Source of the DNA: Bacteroidales bacterium
GTDB lineage: Bacteria; Bacteroidota; Bacteroidia; Bacteroidales; UBA12077
Direction of reading: 5' to 3'
Length of the DNA stretch: 64,000 nt
Assembly (NCBI GenBank): GCA_018334675.1
Contig: JAGXLL010000005.1
Span: 50,207-114,206 of the forward strand
Made by a program: the position numbers and the translations under genes. Every line of letters starts with the position of its first letter. The stretch's first letter is position 1. The notes beneath the pieces are model-generated. The model was not told where the DNA came from. It searched no databases and worked only from the letters and a program-made list of their open reading frames with translations. This document shows positions 29,726 to 39,914 of the stretch, piece by piece.

Positions 29726-31168
29726 CTAGTGCATCAATTCGTCGATCCGGAAGCCCATCTTCAGCAGATTAGCGGGCTCAAGCAAGGATTTTAGCCTGTC
29801 TTCCTCCAGGTATTCCAGTTTGCGGTTGGCTTCAAACACATTGATCTGCTCCAGTTTCATTGTCTTTGCCAGATCGGCAGCACGGTGGTAGCCTATATAA
29901 GGGCTTAAAGCCGTTGTCACCGAAGGGCTAAGATGTAATCTCCGGAGTGCCGTATGAGAATAAACGCGCATCCCCTTGAGCATATTATCCATCAGGGTTT
30001 GATTGGTGGCGATCAACAGCTTGAGGCTTTCCAGCAGGGCATGGCCTACCATGGGGACATAGGGATTCAGTTCCAGGTTTCCCTGGCCGGCCAGAGAAGA
30101 GATCAAGGCGTCGTTGGTATAGATCTTATGAGCGGAGCTGATCACGAATTCGGGTATCACGGGATTGATCTTGCCGGGCATGACCGAGCTGCCTACCTGC
30201 CGGGCAGGTATACTCAACTGTTTCTCACCGCTCAGGTCGGATGAGAGGATGCGCAGATCCGAGACCATTTTTTCCAGGTTCACTGCATGAGCTTTCAGGG
30301 TGGCATGGACCTCTACCAAAGCATCCAGGTTATTGGTTGCGTCGGGCATGTTTTCTGTGCGTGCCATAGGCAGGTTGGTCAGACGACGCAACACCGGCAC
30401 TACTTCCATTATAAAGTAAGTGGGCACGGTTATTCCCGTACCAATGGCACTGCCTCCCAGGTTCACGACCTTGATGCGTTCCATGCATTTGGAAACACGC
30501 CACCAGTCCCTTGAGAAAGCCTCGTTGTATGTACTGAAGAGCTTCCCGAAAGAGGAAGGCACCGCTTCCTGCATCTGTGTGTAGCCGATCCTCAGGTCAT
30601 CGCGGTGCTGCTGCTCGAGCCCTTCCAGGGTTTCCCGCATCCGGTTGATATGCTCCTCCAGTTGCTCCAGCAAGCGCATGGCAGCCACTCTCAGGGCAGT
30701 AGGTACCACATCGTTGGTGGACTGATAGATGTTGGCATCTTCAATGGGATCGATATGCTCATAGGCACCACAGCTTTTGCCCATCTTCCGGAGCGCCACA
30801 TTGGTAATGATCTCATTGATGTTCATATTGATGCTGGTGCCCGCACCTCCCTGTACGGCAGGAACAATAAAGCTATCCAAATGCCTGCCTTCCCCAAGCT
30901 CCTCTGCACTCCTTGTCAACGACTCCAGAACCTGATCGTCCATGAGTCGCAGGGGTACCTGTGTGCCGGGATATTTCGTTCTGATGGCCGTTTTGAATCG
31001 CTGATAGGTCTGATAGCAAGCCAGCTTCACGGTTGCCATCGCCCGGAACCACTCGGGATGAAAAGGGGTTCGGTCGGGAAAGTTCTCGCGGGCCCGTACC
31101 GAATGAATGCCGTAAAGGGCATCATCGGGCAAACGGCGCTCCCCAAGCTGATCCTTCTCCACTCTCAT
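29726..31168 (-). CDS. aspA: aspartate ammonia-lyase family protein
   Basis: The 480-residue protein belongs to the aspartase/fumarase superfamily. The catalytic signature loop GSSVMPGKINPV is at residues 326-337, and the substrate region is visible as GYTQMQEAVPSSFGKLF and QSTNDVVPTALRVAAM. Aspartase makes fumarate and ammonia. Family members beside hydF are usually annotated aspA; the ammonia may serve H-cluster ligand synthesis, though this is inference. A fumarase role cannot be excluded by eye. It is divergent from ruvA. Confidence 0.82.
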   Translation of the reverse strand: MRVEKDQLGERRLPDDALYGIHSVRARENFPDRTPFHPEWFRAMATVKLACYQTYQRFKTAIRTKYPGTQVPLRLMDDQVLESLTRSAEELGEGRHLDSFIVPAVQGGAGTSINMNINEIITNVALRKMGKSCGAYEHIDPIEDANIYQSTNDVVPTALRVAAMRLLEQLEEHINRMRETLEGLEQQHRDDLRIGYTQMQEAVPSSFGKLFSTYNEAFSRDWWRVSKCMERIKVVNLGGSAIGTGITVPTYFIMEVVPVLRRLTNLPMARTENMPDATNNLDALVEVHATLKAHAVNLEKMVSDLRILSSDLSGEKQLSIPARQVGSSVMPGKINPVIPEFVISSAHKIYTNDALISSLAGQGNLELNPYVPMVGHALLESLKLLIATNQTLMDNMLKGMRVYSHTALRRLHLSPSVTTALSPYIGYHRAADLAKTMKLEQINVFEANRKLEYLEEDRLKSLLEPANLLKMGFRIDELMH

Positions 31169-31331
31169 AATGATGCTTTGAATATTAAAAACTCAAATTT
31201 AACATTTATAGAATAAAAAACATCTAACCAACAAGCTCAGAAATTCTTTGGGCTAACATAACCAATTTGAAAGGGGGAATTCTCTTTCCGATAGGAATTT
31301 TATTATTATTTTAGCCGGAAAATTCTTAAAT

Positions 31332-31913
31332 ATGCTGGAATTCATTCAGGGAGAAATACTGGAGGCCACCCCGGCCTACGTGGTGATGCAGAACAACGGG
31401 CTGGGCTATTTCATCAACATTTCGGTGAATACTTATTCCGATGTTTCGGGAAAGAAGGAGGGTGTGTTATACATCCACGAGATTGTTCGCGAAGATGCCT
31501 ATATGCTCTATGGCTTTGCCAGAAAAAATGAACGGGAAATTTTCCGCAGCTTAATCTCTGTATCAGGGGTAGGAGCCAATACCGCCTGTATGATGCTCTC
31601 ATCGCTCTCGCCTGCAGAGATCAAAACCGCCATCGTTCAGGAACAGGTCAATACGCTCAAGGCTGTCAAGGGTATTGGGGCCAAGTCGGCCCAGCGCATC
31701 ATCGTGGATCTGAAGGATAAACTGGAAAAAGAGCCCGGTGAAGGAGAAATTATTTCTACCTCAGACAATACAAGCCGGGAAGAAGCGTTATCTGCTTTAG
31801 TGACTTTAGGTTTCTCCAAAAAGCAGGTAGAAAAAGTATTGGATACCCTTACCAGCCAGGAACCGGACCTGAATGTAGAATCATTGGTGAAGAAAGCATT
31901 AAAGAAACTCTGA
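31332..31913 (+). CDS. ruvA: Holliday junction branch migration protein RuvA
   Basis: The 193-residue protein has the N-terminal OB fold (MLEFIQGEILEATPAYVVMQ), two helix-hairpin-helix motifs (LISVSGVGANTACMMLSSLS and LKAVKGIGAKSAQRIIVDLK) and the C-terminal domain III (ALVTLGFSKKQVEKVLDTL) that binds RuvB. It is followed 18 bases later by sprA; ruvB is not nearby. Confidence 0.96.
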   Translation: MLEFIQGEILEATPAYVVMQNNGLGYFINISVNTYSDVSGKKEGVLYIHEIVREDAYMLYGFARKNEREIFRSLISVSGVGANTACMMLSSLSPAEIKTAIVQEQVNTLKAVKGIGAKSAQRIIVDLKDKLEKEPGEGEIISTSDNTSREEALSALVTLGFSKKQVEKVLDTLTSQEPDLNVESLVKKALKKL

Positions 31914-31931
31914 TAACCCCAATCATCATCC

Positions 31932-34900
31932 TTGAATCTCAATCGTCAGGAAATAATTAAACCGCTGCTTTTTTTGTTTATGTGGGCTTTTGCTATGACT
32001 TCAGAGGCTCACATTCGTTTTTCCATGCAGCTCCCCCAGAATCCCGACTCTACTGCTCCCAGGGATACCATTGACCTTCCCTACGAATTCAAAGATGAAC
32101 AGGAATATATCTTTCAGAAAGAAAAAGAAAGATCTCCCCTTTTGCTGAAGGATCCTGAGAACATACGATCCTTTTACGAATATGATGCCGAGAACGACGA
32201 GTATGTATTGAAGAAAAAGATAGGCGATTTTGATTACCGCATGCCTACCCATCTAAGCCGTGATCAGTATTGGGATTATCAGTTTGAAAAGATGGTAAGG
32301 GATTTCTGGCGGCAAAAGGCCAGTGGCATGGAGGCCACCGAGGATGAAGGGCTGGTACCCAGCCTCAAGCTGGGAGGGGAAACCTTCAACCGGATCTTTG
32401 GCAGCAACACCATCAATATTGTACCACAGGGATCGGCCGAGCTGATCTTCGGGGTAAACATCAACAATGTGGAGGATCCCAAGCTCTCGGAGAAGCTCAG
32501 GCGCAACACCACTTTTGATTTTGAGGAAAAGATCCAGATGAATGTCACCGGAACCATCGGCGACAAGATCAAGCTGGGCATCAACTACGACACCGAAGCC
32601 ACCTTCGACTTCGAGAACCAGACCAAGCTGGAATATTCGGGTGGGGAGGACGAGATCCTACAGGACATAGAGGCGGGCAATGTGTCGATGCCCCTTCCGG
32701 GCTCCCTGATCACAGGCAGCCAGAGCCTTTTCGGCATAAAGACCAAGCTGCGGTTCGGCAACCTCGATGTTACCAGCGTTTTTTCCCAGCAGAAGGGTCA
32801 GAGCAAGGTGATACAGGTAAAAGGCGGGGCCCAGACCCAGAGCTTTGACCTGAAAGCCGATGAATACGATCAGAACCGGCACTTTTTCCTCTCTCATTAC
32901 TTTAGAAAAAATTACAACCAGGCTTTGAGAAGGCTGCCGATGATCCAGTCCAACATACAGATCACCCGGGTGGAAGTATGGGTAACCAACAAAACGAGCA
33001 ATTTCGAGAACTCCCGCAACATTGTCGCCTTCATGGACCTGGGCGAGGGGCGCATCAACGGGTCCACCGATCACATCCTGGGCTCTGCTGCGGACATCTC
33101 TTCTATCTCGAGCGGACCGGCTGACAATGGCGTCAACAGCCTATACGGGGATGTCACCTCCAATCCGGCAGTACGCGACATCAGCCAGACCAACAACATC
33201 CTCCAGCAAATGATGAGCGATGCCTTCCAAAGCGGACAGGACTTCGTGAAACTGGAGAATGCCCGACGGCTCAACGACAATGAATATACCCTGCATGATA
33301 AGCTGGGATATATATCCCTTAAATCGCCGCTTCGCAACGATGAGGTACTGGCCGTGTCCTTTGAATATACCATCGCCGGCCAACAAAAACAGGTAGGTGA
33401 ATTCGCCAACCAGGGCATTACCGCACCCGATGCGCTAATGGTAAAATTGCTGAAAGGTACCGCTTTCACTCCTCAGTTTCCGACCTGGCAATTGATGATG
33501 AAGAACATATACTCCATCAATGCTTATCAGGTAAACCCCGATGGTTTCCGGCTCAACATCCTTTACCAGGACGATCAAACCGGCAATGAGCTCAACTACA
33601 TACCAGCCGGCAAGATCCAGGATGAAAGGCTGCTCAGGGTATTGAACCTGGATAATGTCAATTCCCAGAACGATCCCAACCCCGATGGTATGTTCGACTT
33701 TATTCCGGGAATCACCATCGACCCGTCGAACGGAAAGATCATCTTTCCTGTTCTTCAACCTTTTGGCGATTATCTGAAGAAACAGATCGGCAATGAATCG
33801 ATTGCCGAAGATTACGTGTTTGAGGAGCTGTACGATTCCACCTTGACAGTGGCCCGTCAGACGGCAGAAAAAAACAAATTCAAGCTGAGCGGTGAATACC
33901 AGTCCTCGTCCAGTTCGGAGATACCCCTGAATGCCATGAACATACCGGAAGGCTCGGTGATTGTGACGGCCGGCGGGCGCCAGCTTACCGAGAACGTCGA
34001 TTACACGGTGGATTATAACCTGGGACGGGTGAAGATCCTGAATGAAGGCCTGCTGGAATCGGGCACCCCGATACAAATCTCCCTGGAGAGCCAGTCGACC
34101 TATAGCCTGCAGAAGAAAACGCTCATCGGATCGCACCTCAACTATGCTGTTTCCGAGGATTTCAACCTGGGGGCCACGGTGATGAACCTCACCGAACGGC
34201 CCCTTACGCGTAAGGTAAACATTGGCAATGAACCCATCTCCAACACCATATGGGGGCTGAATGGCTCCTACCGCACCCAGTCGCCTTTCCTGACCGAGAT
34301 GATCGACCGCATTCCCTTACTGGATACCAGGCAGGAGTCGAGCATCCGCATCAACGGGGAGTTCGCCCACCTCATACCGGGGCATTCGCAGGCCATACAG
34401 GACAAGGGGATCTCCTACATCGATGATTTTGAAGGCAGTGAAACCTCCATCGACATGAAGAACCCGGCAGCCTGGGTACTATCGAGCACCCCGCAGGGCC
34501 AACCCGGTCTTTTCCCCGAGGCACAACTGATCGATTCCCTGCCCTACAACTACAACCGGGCCCACCTGGCCTGGTACCACATCGACCCCCTGTTCCTGCG
34601 GGAGAACAGCCCCAACATGCCCCAGCACCTGAAGAGCAACCCCGAGCAACGCTCCAGCCATTTCGTCAGGGAGATCTATGAAAAAGAACTCTTCCCCAAA
34701 CGCGATAACCCCAACGACATACCCGCCAGCATACAGGTGCTCAACCTGGCCTATTTCCCCAACGAAAGGGGACCCTATAACTACGAACATGAACCCAACG
34801 GAGCCCCGGGCGTCTCCCGGGGCATCGAACCCGACGGATCCCTCCGGGATCCCGAATCCAGATGGGCCGGCATCATGCGGGAGATATCCACCACCGACTT

Positions 34901-37900
34901 CGAGGAATCGAATGTTGAGTACATCGAATTCTGGATGATGGACCCCTTTGTTTACGACTCAGCCCGTACCAACGACGGTACCCTCTATTTCAACCTGGGT
35001 AACATCTCGGAAGACATCCTCAAGGATTCAAGAAAAAGTTTCGAAAACGGACTGCCTGGCTCCGAACAGGTGGATATGGTAGACACATCCTCATGGGGGC
35101 GCATCCCCGTGAGCCAGTCACTGGTCAATGCCTTCGATAACGATCCCACCGCCCGCAGATACCAGGATGTCGGACTCGATGGTCTCAACAGCGAGGATGA
35201 ACGCAGCTTCTTCGAACGTTACCTGGATAACCTGCAGGGGTATCTCACACCGCCGGCTTATGAGCGCGCGTCACAGGATCCTTCGAACGATGATTACCAT
35301 TACTACCGGGGCAGCGATTATGACCGCCAAAAGCTGGGGATCATCCAGCGATATAAAAAATACAACGGGATGGAAGGCAATTCCCCCACCTCAGAGCAAT
35401 CCCCCGAGCCTTACCCTACCTCCGGGAAAACCTTGCCCGACGTGGAAGACATCAATCAGGACAATACCCTGGCAGAAAACGAGAATTATTTCCAGTACGC
35501 GGTGGAGCTGGACCCCAACCGGATGAATGTGGGTCAGAACTACATCACCGATAAGGTTGAAAGAAACGTGGAACTGGCCAATGGACAAAAATCCGAGATC
35601 ACCTGGTACCAATTTAAAATCCCCATCAAGGATCCCGACAAACGGGTGGGGGCCATCCGCGATTTCAAGTCAATACGGTTCATGCGCATGTTCCTGCGGG
35701 GCTTTGAGGATTCGGTGATCCTTCGTTTTGCCAAGCTAAACCTGGTGCGGGGAGAATGGCGCACTTATACCAAATCGCTGAGCGAAGCCGGTGAGAACCT
35801 CTCTGCACCCGAATATTCGATGGGCAATATGCGGATCTCGGCCGTCAACATCGAGGAAAACGCTAACAAGACCCCGGTCAACTACGTGCTGCCTCCCGGC
35901 ATCGACCGGGTGATCGACCCGACCAACCCCCAGCTGCGTCAGCTCAATGAGCAGGCCATCGTGTTCAAGGTCAACAGCATCGAAGACGGCGATGCCCGGG
36001 CAGCCTTCAAGAATGTGAACCTGGATGTGCGCCAATACAAAAAACTCAGGATGTTTCTCCACACCGAGGCCCTGGAGAACGAGATCCTCAACGACGGCGA
36101 CTTGCGGGTATTCATCCGCCTGGGCACCGACTACCGCAACAACTACTATGAATATGAGATGCCCCTGGAAGTCACGGAGCCGGGTTACTACAACAACAAC
36201 AGCAGCAGCGACCGCAATCAGGTATGGAAGAATGAGATGGTCATCGACCTGGAAGAACTCCCTGGTGTCAAGCTGCAACGCAACCAGGCCATGAGAGAGC
36301 GCGGCTCCAACATCCAGATGAACACCATCTACAGCCTCATCAATAACGAGACCCGGATCAGCGTTAGGGGTAATCCCAACCTGAGCGACCTGCGAACCAT
36401 CATGCTGGGTATCCGCAACCCCGACCAGCAAAGCAATGCCCTTTCCAGGGACGACGGCATGCCCAAGTCAGGGGAGATATGGCTCAATGAGCTTCGGCTG
36501 ACCGACTTCAAGGAAAAAGGCGGATGGGCCGCCCGTGGACGTATATCAACCCAGCTGGCCGACCTGGGTATGATCAATGTGGCCGGTAACATGAGCACAC
36601 CGGGGTTCGGTAGCATCGACAAGAAAGTCAACGAGAGAAGCAAAGAAGAAAAAGCCCAGTACGATCTGTCCACCAACTTAGACCTGGGAAAATTCTTCCC
36701 CGAAAAAACCGGGGTGAAGATCCCCCTCTACCTGGGCTATTCCGAACGCTTCATCACCCCTGAATACAACCCGCTGAACCCCGACATCAAACTGGACGAT
36801 GCCCTGGATGCCACCGAAAGCCAAAGTGCTAGAGACTCCATCCGCAACATGACCCAGGACTACGTACGCCGCAAAAGCTTCAACCTGAACAATGTGCGGG
36901 TGAACCCACAAAACCAGCAAAAACGCCGGTTTTATGACATCTCCAACTTCTCGCTGAACTATTCCTACAACGAATTCTATGCCCGGGACATCAATACCAA
37001 ATACAACATATCCAAAGAATTCCTGGGAAGCCTCCTCTACAATTACAATACCCAGCCTAAAGCCGTTACTCCTTTCCGCGGGCTGGGCGGTATATTCAAT
37101 TCCGACCTGTTCAGGATCATCCGTGACTTCAATTTCTATTACTACCCCTCATCGTTCACCTTCCGCACCGAGGTGAGAAGACATTACAATGCCCTCCAAA
37201 ACCGCAGCATTGCCAATCCCAACATCAAATACCAGCCTACCTTTGACAAGAATTTCCTTTGGAACCGCCATTATGAAATGAAATGGGATCTGACCCGGTC
37301 GCTGAAACTGAACTTCACCGCTACCAACCGCGCACGCATTGATGAGCCGCAGGGAATGGTCGATAAGAACCGCGCCCCCTCTACCTACCGGCACTGGAAA
37401 GACTCTGTAATGACCAACCTTCAATCCTTTGGCCGCAACGTAGATTACAACCATAAATGGGATGCCAGCTACCGGGTGCCCATCAATAAGCTACCCCTGC
37501 TGGACTGGATCAATGTTTCGGCACGCTACAATGGCACCTTCAATTGGCAGGCAGGCCCCAATTTCTCTGATACCAGTAACATCGACCTGGGTAACACCAT
37601 CCGCAACTCCAATACCCTCCAGTTAAACAGTCAGTTTAACCTGAACAACCTGTACAACAAGGTGGGCTTTCTCAAAAAAATCAACCAACGATCGAGGGCC
37701 CGCGAGAAGAAGGAATACGAAACGGTGAATTATGAAAGAAAGAATGTGGACCTGGAAGCCAATGAACCCCGAAAAATATATCACAACCTGATGACAGAGG
37801 AGGTGCAGGTGGAAGTGATCGATCAAAACGGTCAGAAAATTGAGGGATCCACCGAGGTGACCAGCCAGCGGTCAGTGGCTTTTACGACCGGCGAGGATTA

Positions 37901-39362
37901 TGAGAACACCACTTTCAAGGTGGAAGGCAAGATTGAAAAAAAAGACGGGTTCTTCGAGCTCCTGGCAGAGCATACGGCCCGCTTGCTGATGGGCGTGAAA
38001 AATATCTCCTTGTCCTTCTCTCAAACGCAAGGAACAGAACTGCCGGGTTTCAACTACTCCTCACAGATCATGGGCATGAACCAGGTCGACGGACAGCTTA
38101 CACCTACCCTTCCCTTTATCCTGGGCTGGCAGAATGAAAATTTTGCAGAAATGGCGGTCAACAACGGATGGATCACCGACGACCCCAGGCTCAGCAGTCC
38201 TTTCATGCTCACCCACAATGAAAACCTGAACCTGCGGGCCACCATTGAACCTTTCGACTGGATACGCATTGATCTGAACGGCTCCCGTACGTTGGCCAAC
38301 AACAGCCGGGAATATTACGTAGCCGACAGCAGCGGTGTGATCAACACCTACGGGCTTCAGGAACAGGGCAACTTTTCCATGAGCTTTTTGTCCATCAACA
38401 GCGCTTTCGAAAAGAGCAACCAGGATAACAACTACCACTCCAACGCTTTCGAGCGTTTCCGAAACAACCGCCGGGAGATCAGCAAGCGCCTGGCACTGGA
38501 GAGAAGATCGCGGCGGGATGATTACAACCCAGGTACAGCGGAAGAAGACGGATATTGGGATGGCTATGGCCCCTCCAGCCAGCAGGTGCTCATCCCAGCT
38601 TTCCTCTCAGCATACGGGGAGTATGACGCCAAAAACGCTCCCCTGGGCAATTTCCCAAAAATTCCCTTCCCCAACTGGCGCATCACCTTCAATAAACTAG
38701 GTGATGTGGGTTTCATAAAGAAAGTGACCGACAACGTGAACATCAGCCATGCTTACCGGAGCACATTCACTGTTGGCTCATTCATTATGAACAACGAGTT
38801 CCAGGATATAGAAAGTCAGCTGAGCACCCTGCGGGATGTGAAGAACAACTTCCTGCCCCGCAATGAGATCAACAGCATCGCCATCAACGAACAGTTTAAC
38901 CCCCTGATCAATTTCGACGTCACCTGGAAAAACAACCTCACTTCCCGTTTCCAGATCTCCAAATCCCGACGGATAGCCTTTAGCTTTTCCAACAACCAGA
39001 TCACCGAGACCCTCTCAGAGCAATACTCCTTCAGCATTGGATACCGTTTCGAGGATTTCCACCTGATACTGGATTTCGGCGACCGGGAGGAATCCCTGCC
39101 CAACGACCTGAATGTAAAAGGCAACATGAAGATCCGCGACAACCTCACCATCCTCAGGAAACTGGATGAAGAAGTCGACAACCTCCCCACCGCAGGACAA
39201 CGCAATGTGGTGCTGGGTTTCTCGGCCGATTACGCCCTGAGCAACCGGTTCAATGTTCGGGTGTTTTTCGACCGCAACGTCAACGAACCCAAGATCTCGC
39301 GTTCCTATCCCACCTCCAACACCAACTTCGGGTTCAGTTTGCGATTTACTCTGGCCGAATAA
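31932..39362 (+). CDS. sprA: type IX secretion outer membrane translocon SprA (Sov)
   Basis: This is the largest gene in the window, 2476 codons. It starts at TTG 31932; the next in-frame ATGs would cut the signal peptide (NRQEIIKPLLFLFMWAFAMT, ending SEA-H). The N-terminal part carries LKLGGETFNRIFGSNTINIV and PQGSAELIFGVNINNVEDPK, typical of SprA_N, and the middle has the second SprA_N-like block (near ISYIDDFEGSETSIDMKNPA). The rest is long beta-barrel sequence rich in aromatic and polar alternation, ending SNTNFGFSLRFTLAE. Known SprA forms a single-chain barrel through which T9SS cargo crosses the outer membrane, with PorV as plug partner. It lies between ruvA and gcvH. Confidence 0.95.
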   Translation: MNLNRQEIIKPLLFLFMWAFAMTSEAHIRFSMQLPQNPDSTAPRDTIDLPYEFKDEQEYIFQKEKERSPLLLKDPENIRSFYEYDAENDEYVLKKKIGDFDYRMPTHLSRDQYWDYQFEKMVRDFWRQKASGMEATEDEGLVPSLKLGGETFNRIFGSNTINIVPQGSAELIFGVNINNVEDPKLSEKLRRNTTFDFEEKIQMNVTGTIGDKIKLGINYDTEATFDFENQTKLEYSGGEDEILQDIEAGNVSMPLPGSLITGSQSLFGIKTKLRFGNLDVTSVFSQQKGQSKVIQVKGGAQTQSFDLKADEYDQNRHFFLSHYFRKNYNQALRRLPMIQSNIQITRVEVWVTNKTSNFENSRNIVAFMDLGEGRINGSTDHILGSAADISSISSGPADNGVNSLYGDVTSNPAVRDISQTNNILQQMMSDAFQSGQDFVKLENARRLNDNEYTLHDKLGYISLKSPLRNDEVLAVSFEYTIAGQQKQVGEFANQGITAPDALMVKLLKGTAFTPQFPTWQLMMKNIYSINAYQVNPDGFRLNILYQDDQTGNELNYIPAGKIQDERLLRVLNLDNVNSQNDPNPDGMFDFIPGITIDPSNGKIIFPVLQPFGDYLKKQIGNESIAEDYVFEELYDSTLTVARQTAEKNKFKLSGEYQSSSSSEIPLNAMNIPEGSVIVTAGGRQLTENVDYTVDYNLGRVKILNEGLLESGTPIQISLESQSTYSLQKKTLIGSHLNYAVSEDFNLGATVMNLTERPLTRKVNIGNEPISNTIWGLNGSYRTQSPFLTEMIDRIPLLDTRQESSIRINGEFAHLIPGHSQAIQDKGISYIDDFEGSETSIDMKNPAAWVLSSTPQGQPGLFPEAQLIDSLPYNYNRAHLAWYHIDPLFLRENSPNMPQHLKSNPEQRSSHFVREIYEKELFPKRDNPNDIPASIQVLNLAYFPNERGPYNYEHEPNGAPGVSRGIEPDGSLRDPESRWAGIMREISTTDFEESNVEYIEFWMMDPFVYDSARTNDGTLYFNLGNISEDILKDSRKSFENGLPGSEQVDMVDTSSWGRIPVSQSLVNAFDNDPTARRYQDVGLDGLNSEDERSFFERYLDNLQGYLTPPAYERASQDPSNDDYHYYRGSDYDRQKLGIIQRYKKYNGMEGNSPTSEQSPEPYPTSGKTLPDVEDINQDNTLAENENYFQYAVELDPNRMNVGQNYITDKVERNVELANGQKSEITWYQFKIPIKDPDKRVGAIRDFKSIRFMRMFLRGFEDSVILRFAKLNLVRGEWRTYTKSLSEAGENLSAPEYSMGNMRISAVNIEENANKTPVNYVLPPGIDRVIDPTNPQLRQLNEQAIVFKVNSIEDGDARAAFKNVNLDVRQYKKLRMFLHTEALENEILNDGDLRVFIRLGTDYRNNYYEYEMPLEVTEPGYYNNNSSSDRNQVWKNEMVIDLEELPGVKLQRNQAMRERGSNIQMNTIYSLINNETRISVRGNPNLSDLRTIMLGIRNPDQQSNALSRDDGMPKSGEIWLNELRLTDFKEKGGWAARGRISTQLADLGMINVAGNMSTPGFGSIDKKVNERSKEEKAQYDLSTNLDLGKFFPEKTGVKIPLYLGYSERFITPEYNPLNPDIKLDDALDATESQSARDSIRNMTQDYVRRKSFNLNNVRVNPQNQQKRRFYDISNFSLNYSYNEFYARDINTKYNISKEFLGSLLYNYNTQPKAVTPFRGLGGIFNSDLFRIIRDFNFYYYPSSFTFRTEVRRHYNALQNRSIANPNIKYQPTFDKNFLWNRHYEMKWDLTRSLKLNFTATNRARIDEPQGMVDKNRAPSTYRHWKDSVMTNLQSFGRNVDYNHKWDASYRVPINKLPLLDWINVSARYNGTFNWQAGPNFSDTSNIDLGNTIRNSNTLQLNSQFNLNNLYNKVGFLKKINQRSRAREKKEYETVNYERKNVDLEANEPRKIYHNLMTEEVQVEVIDQNGQKIEGSTEVTSQRSVAFTTGEDYENTTFKVEGKIEKKDGFFELLAEHTARLLMGVKNISLSFSQTQGTELPGFNYSSQIMGMNQVDGQLTPTLPFILGWQNENFAEMAVNNGWITDDPRLSSPFMLTHNENLNLRATIEPFDWIRIDLNGSRTLANNSREYYVADSSGVINTYGLQEQGNFSMSFLSINSAFEKSNQDNNYHSNAFERFRNNRREISKRLALERRSRRDDYNPGTAEEDGYWDGYGPSSQQVLIPAFLSAYGEYDAKNAPLGNFPKIPFPNWRITFNKLGDVGFIKKVTDNVNISHAYRSTFTVGSFIMNNEFQDIESQLSTLRDVKNNFLPRNEINSIAINEQFNPLINFDVTWKNNLTSRFQISKSRRIAFSFSNNQITETLSEQYSFSIGYRFEDFHLILDFGDREESLPNDLNVKGNMKIRDNLTILRKLDEEVDNLPTAGQRNVVLGFSADYALSNRFNVRVFFDRNVNEPKISRSYPTSNTNFGFSLRFTLAE

Positions 39363-39392
39363 TTTTCATATGGAAAAAAATTTGTAATTTTG
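39363..39392 (+). promoter_or_regulatory. gcvH promoter
   Basis: TAATTTTG (39385-39392) is a perfect -7 box; TTTT (39363-39366) stands 18 bases upstream in place of TTTG. It begins directly after the sprA stop codon. The start near 39398 would leave about 24 bases before the gcvH ATG. This suggests gcvH can be transcribed apart from sprA. Confidence 0.5.
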
Positions 39393-39421
39393 GGGTGGAA
39401 ACCAAATTAAAACTAAAAGCC

Positions 39422-39802
39422 ATGAACATCCCTGAAAATTTGAAGTATACCAAAGACCACGAATGGATAAAAATAGACGGCGATGAAGCCTATGTGGGCA
39501 TTACCGACTATGCCCAGAATGAACTGGGCGACATTGTATTTGTAGAGATTGAGACAGAAGGGGAAAATCTGGATAAAGAAGAAGTATTCGGTACGGTAGA
39601 AGCAGTGAAGACAGTCTCAGACATATTCATGCCGATCTCAGGTGAGGTGATGGAGGTGAATTCCAAGCTGGAAGATTCTCCCGAAATCGTCAACAAAGAT
39701 CCCTATGGAGAAGGCTGGCTCATCAAAGTGAAAATATCCGACAAATCTGAGCTGGACGACCTTCTGGAAGGCGGCAAGTACAAAGAATTGATAGAATCTT
39801 AA
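39422..39802 (+). CDS. gcvH: glycine cleavage system H protein
   Basis: The 126-residue protein starts MNIPENLKYTKDHEWIKIDG; the frame is open upstream but this ATG fits the family. The lipoyl lysine lies in VFGTVEAVKTVSDIFMPISG. It shuttles the aminomethyl group between the P and T proteins of glycine cleavage. The other gcv genes are absent here, and gcvH follows sprA as in other Bacteroidota. It has its own promoter and a strong terminator. Confidence 0.95.
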   Translation: MNIPENLKYTKDHEWIKIDGDEAYVGITDYAQNELGDIVFVEIETEGENLDKEEVFGTVEAVKTVSDIFMPISGEVMEVNSKLEDSPEIVNKDPYGEGWLIKVKISDKSELDDLLEGGKYKELIES

Positions 39803-39838
39803 TGGGGAAAAACCCCGGCGGGTCAACCCCCCAGCATA

Positions 39839-39872
39839 AAAAAAAGCGCTTTCTCGAGAAAGCGCTTTTTTT
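39839..39872. terminator. bidirectional terminator between gcvH and infB
   Basis: A perfect 34-base palindrome centred at 39855/39856: seven A, GCGCTTTCTC, its complement GAGAAAGCGC and seven T. Either strand gives a stable stem ending in a U-run, serving both convergent genes. No other palindrome of this quality is in the window. Confidence 0.92.
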
Positions 39873-39914
39873 ATGCTGCCCCCGGATAAACCACCATCGG
39901 TTCAACCCGGGATA

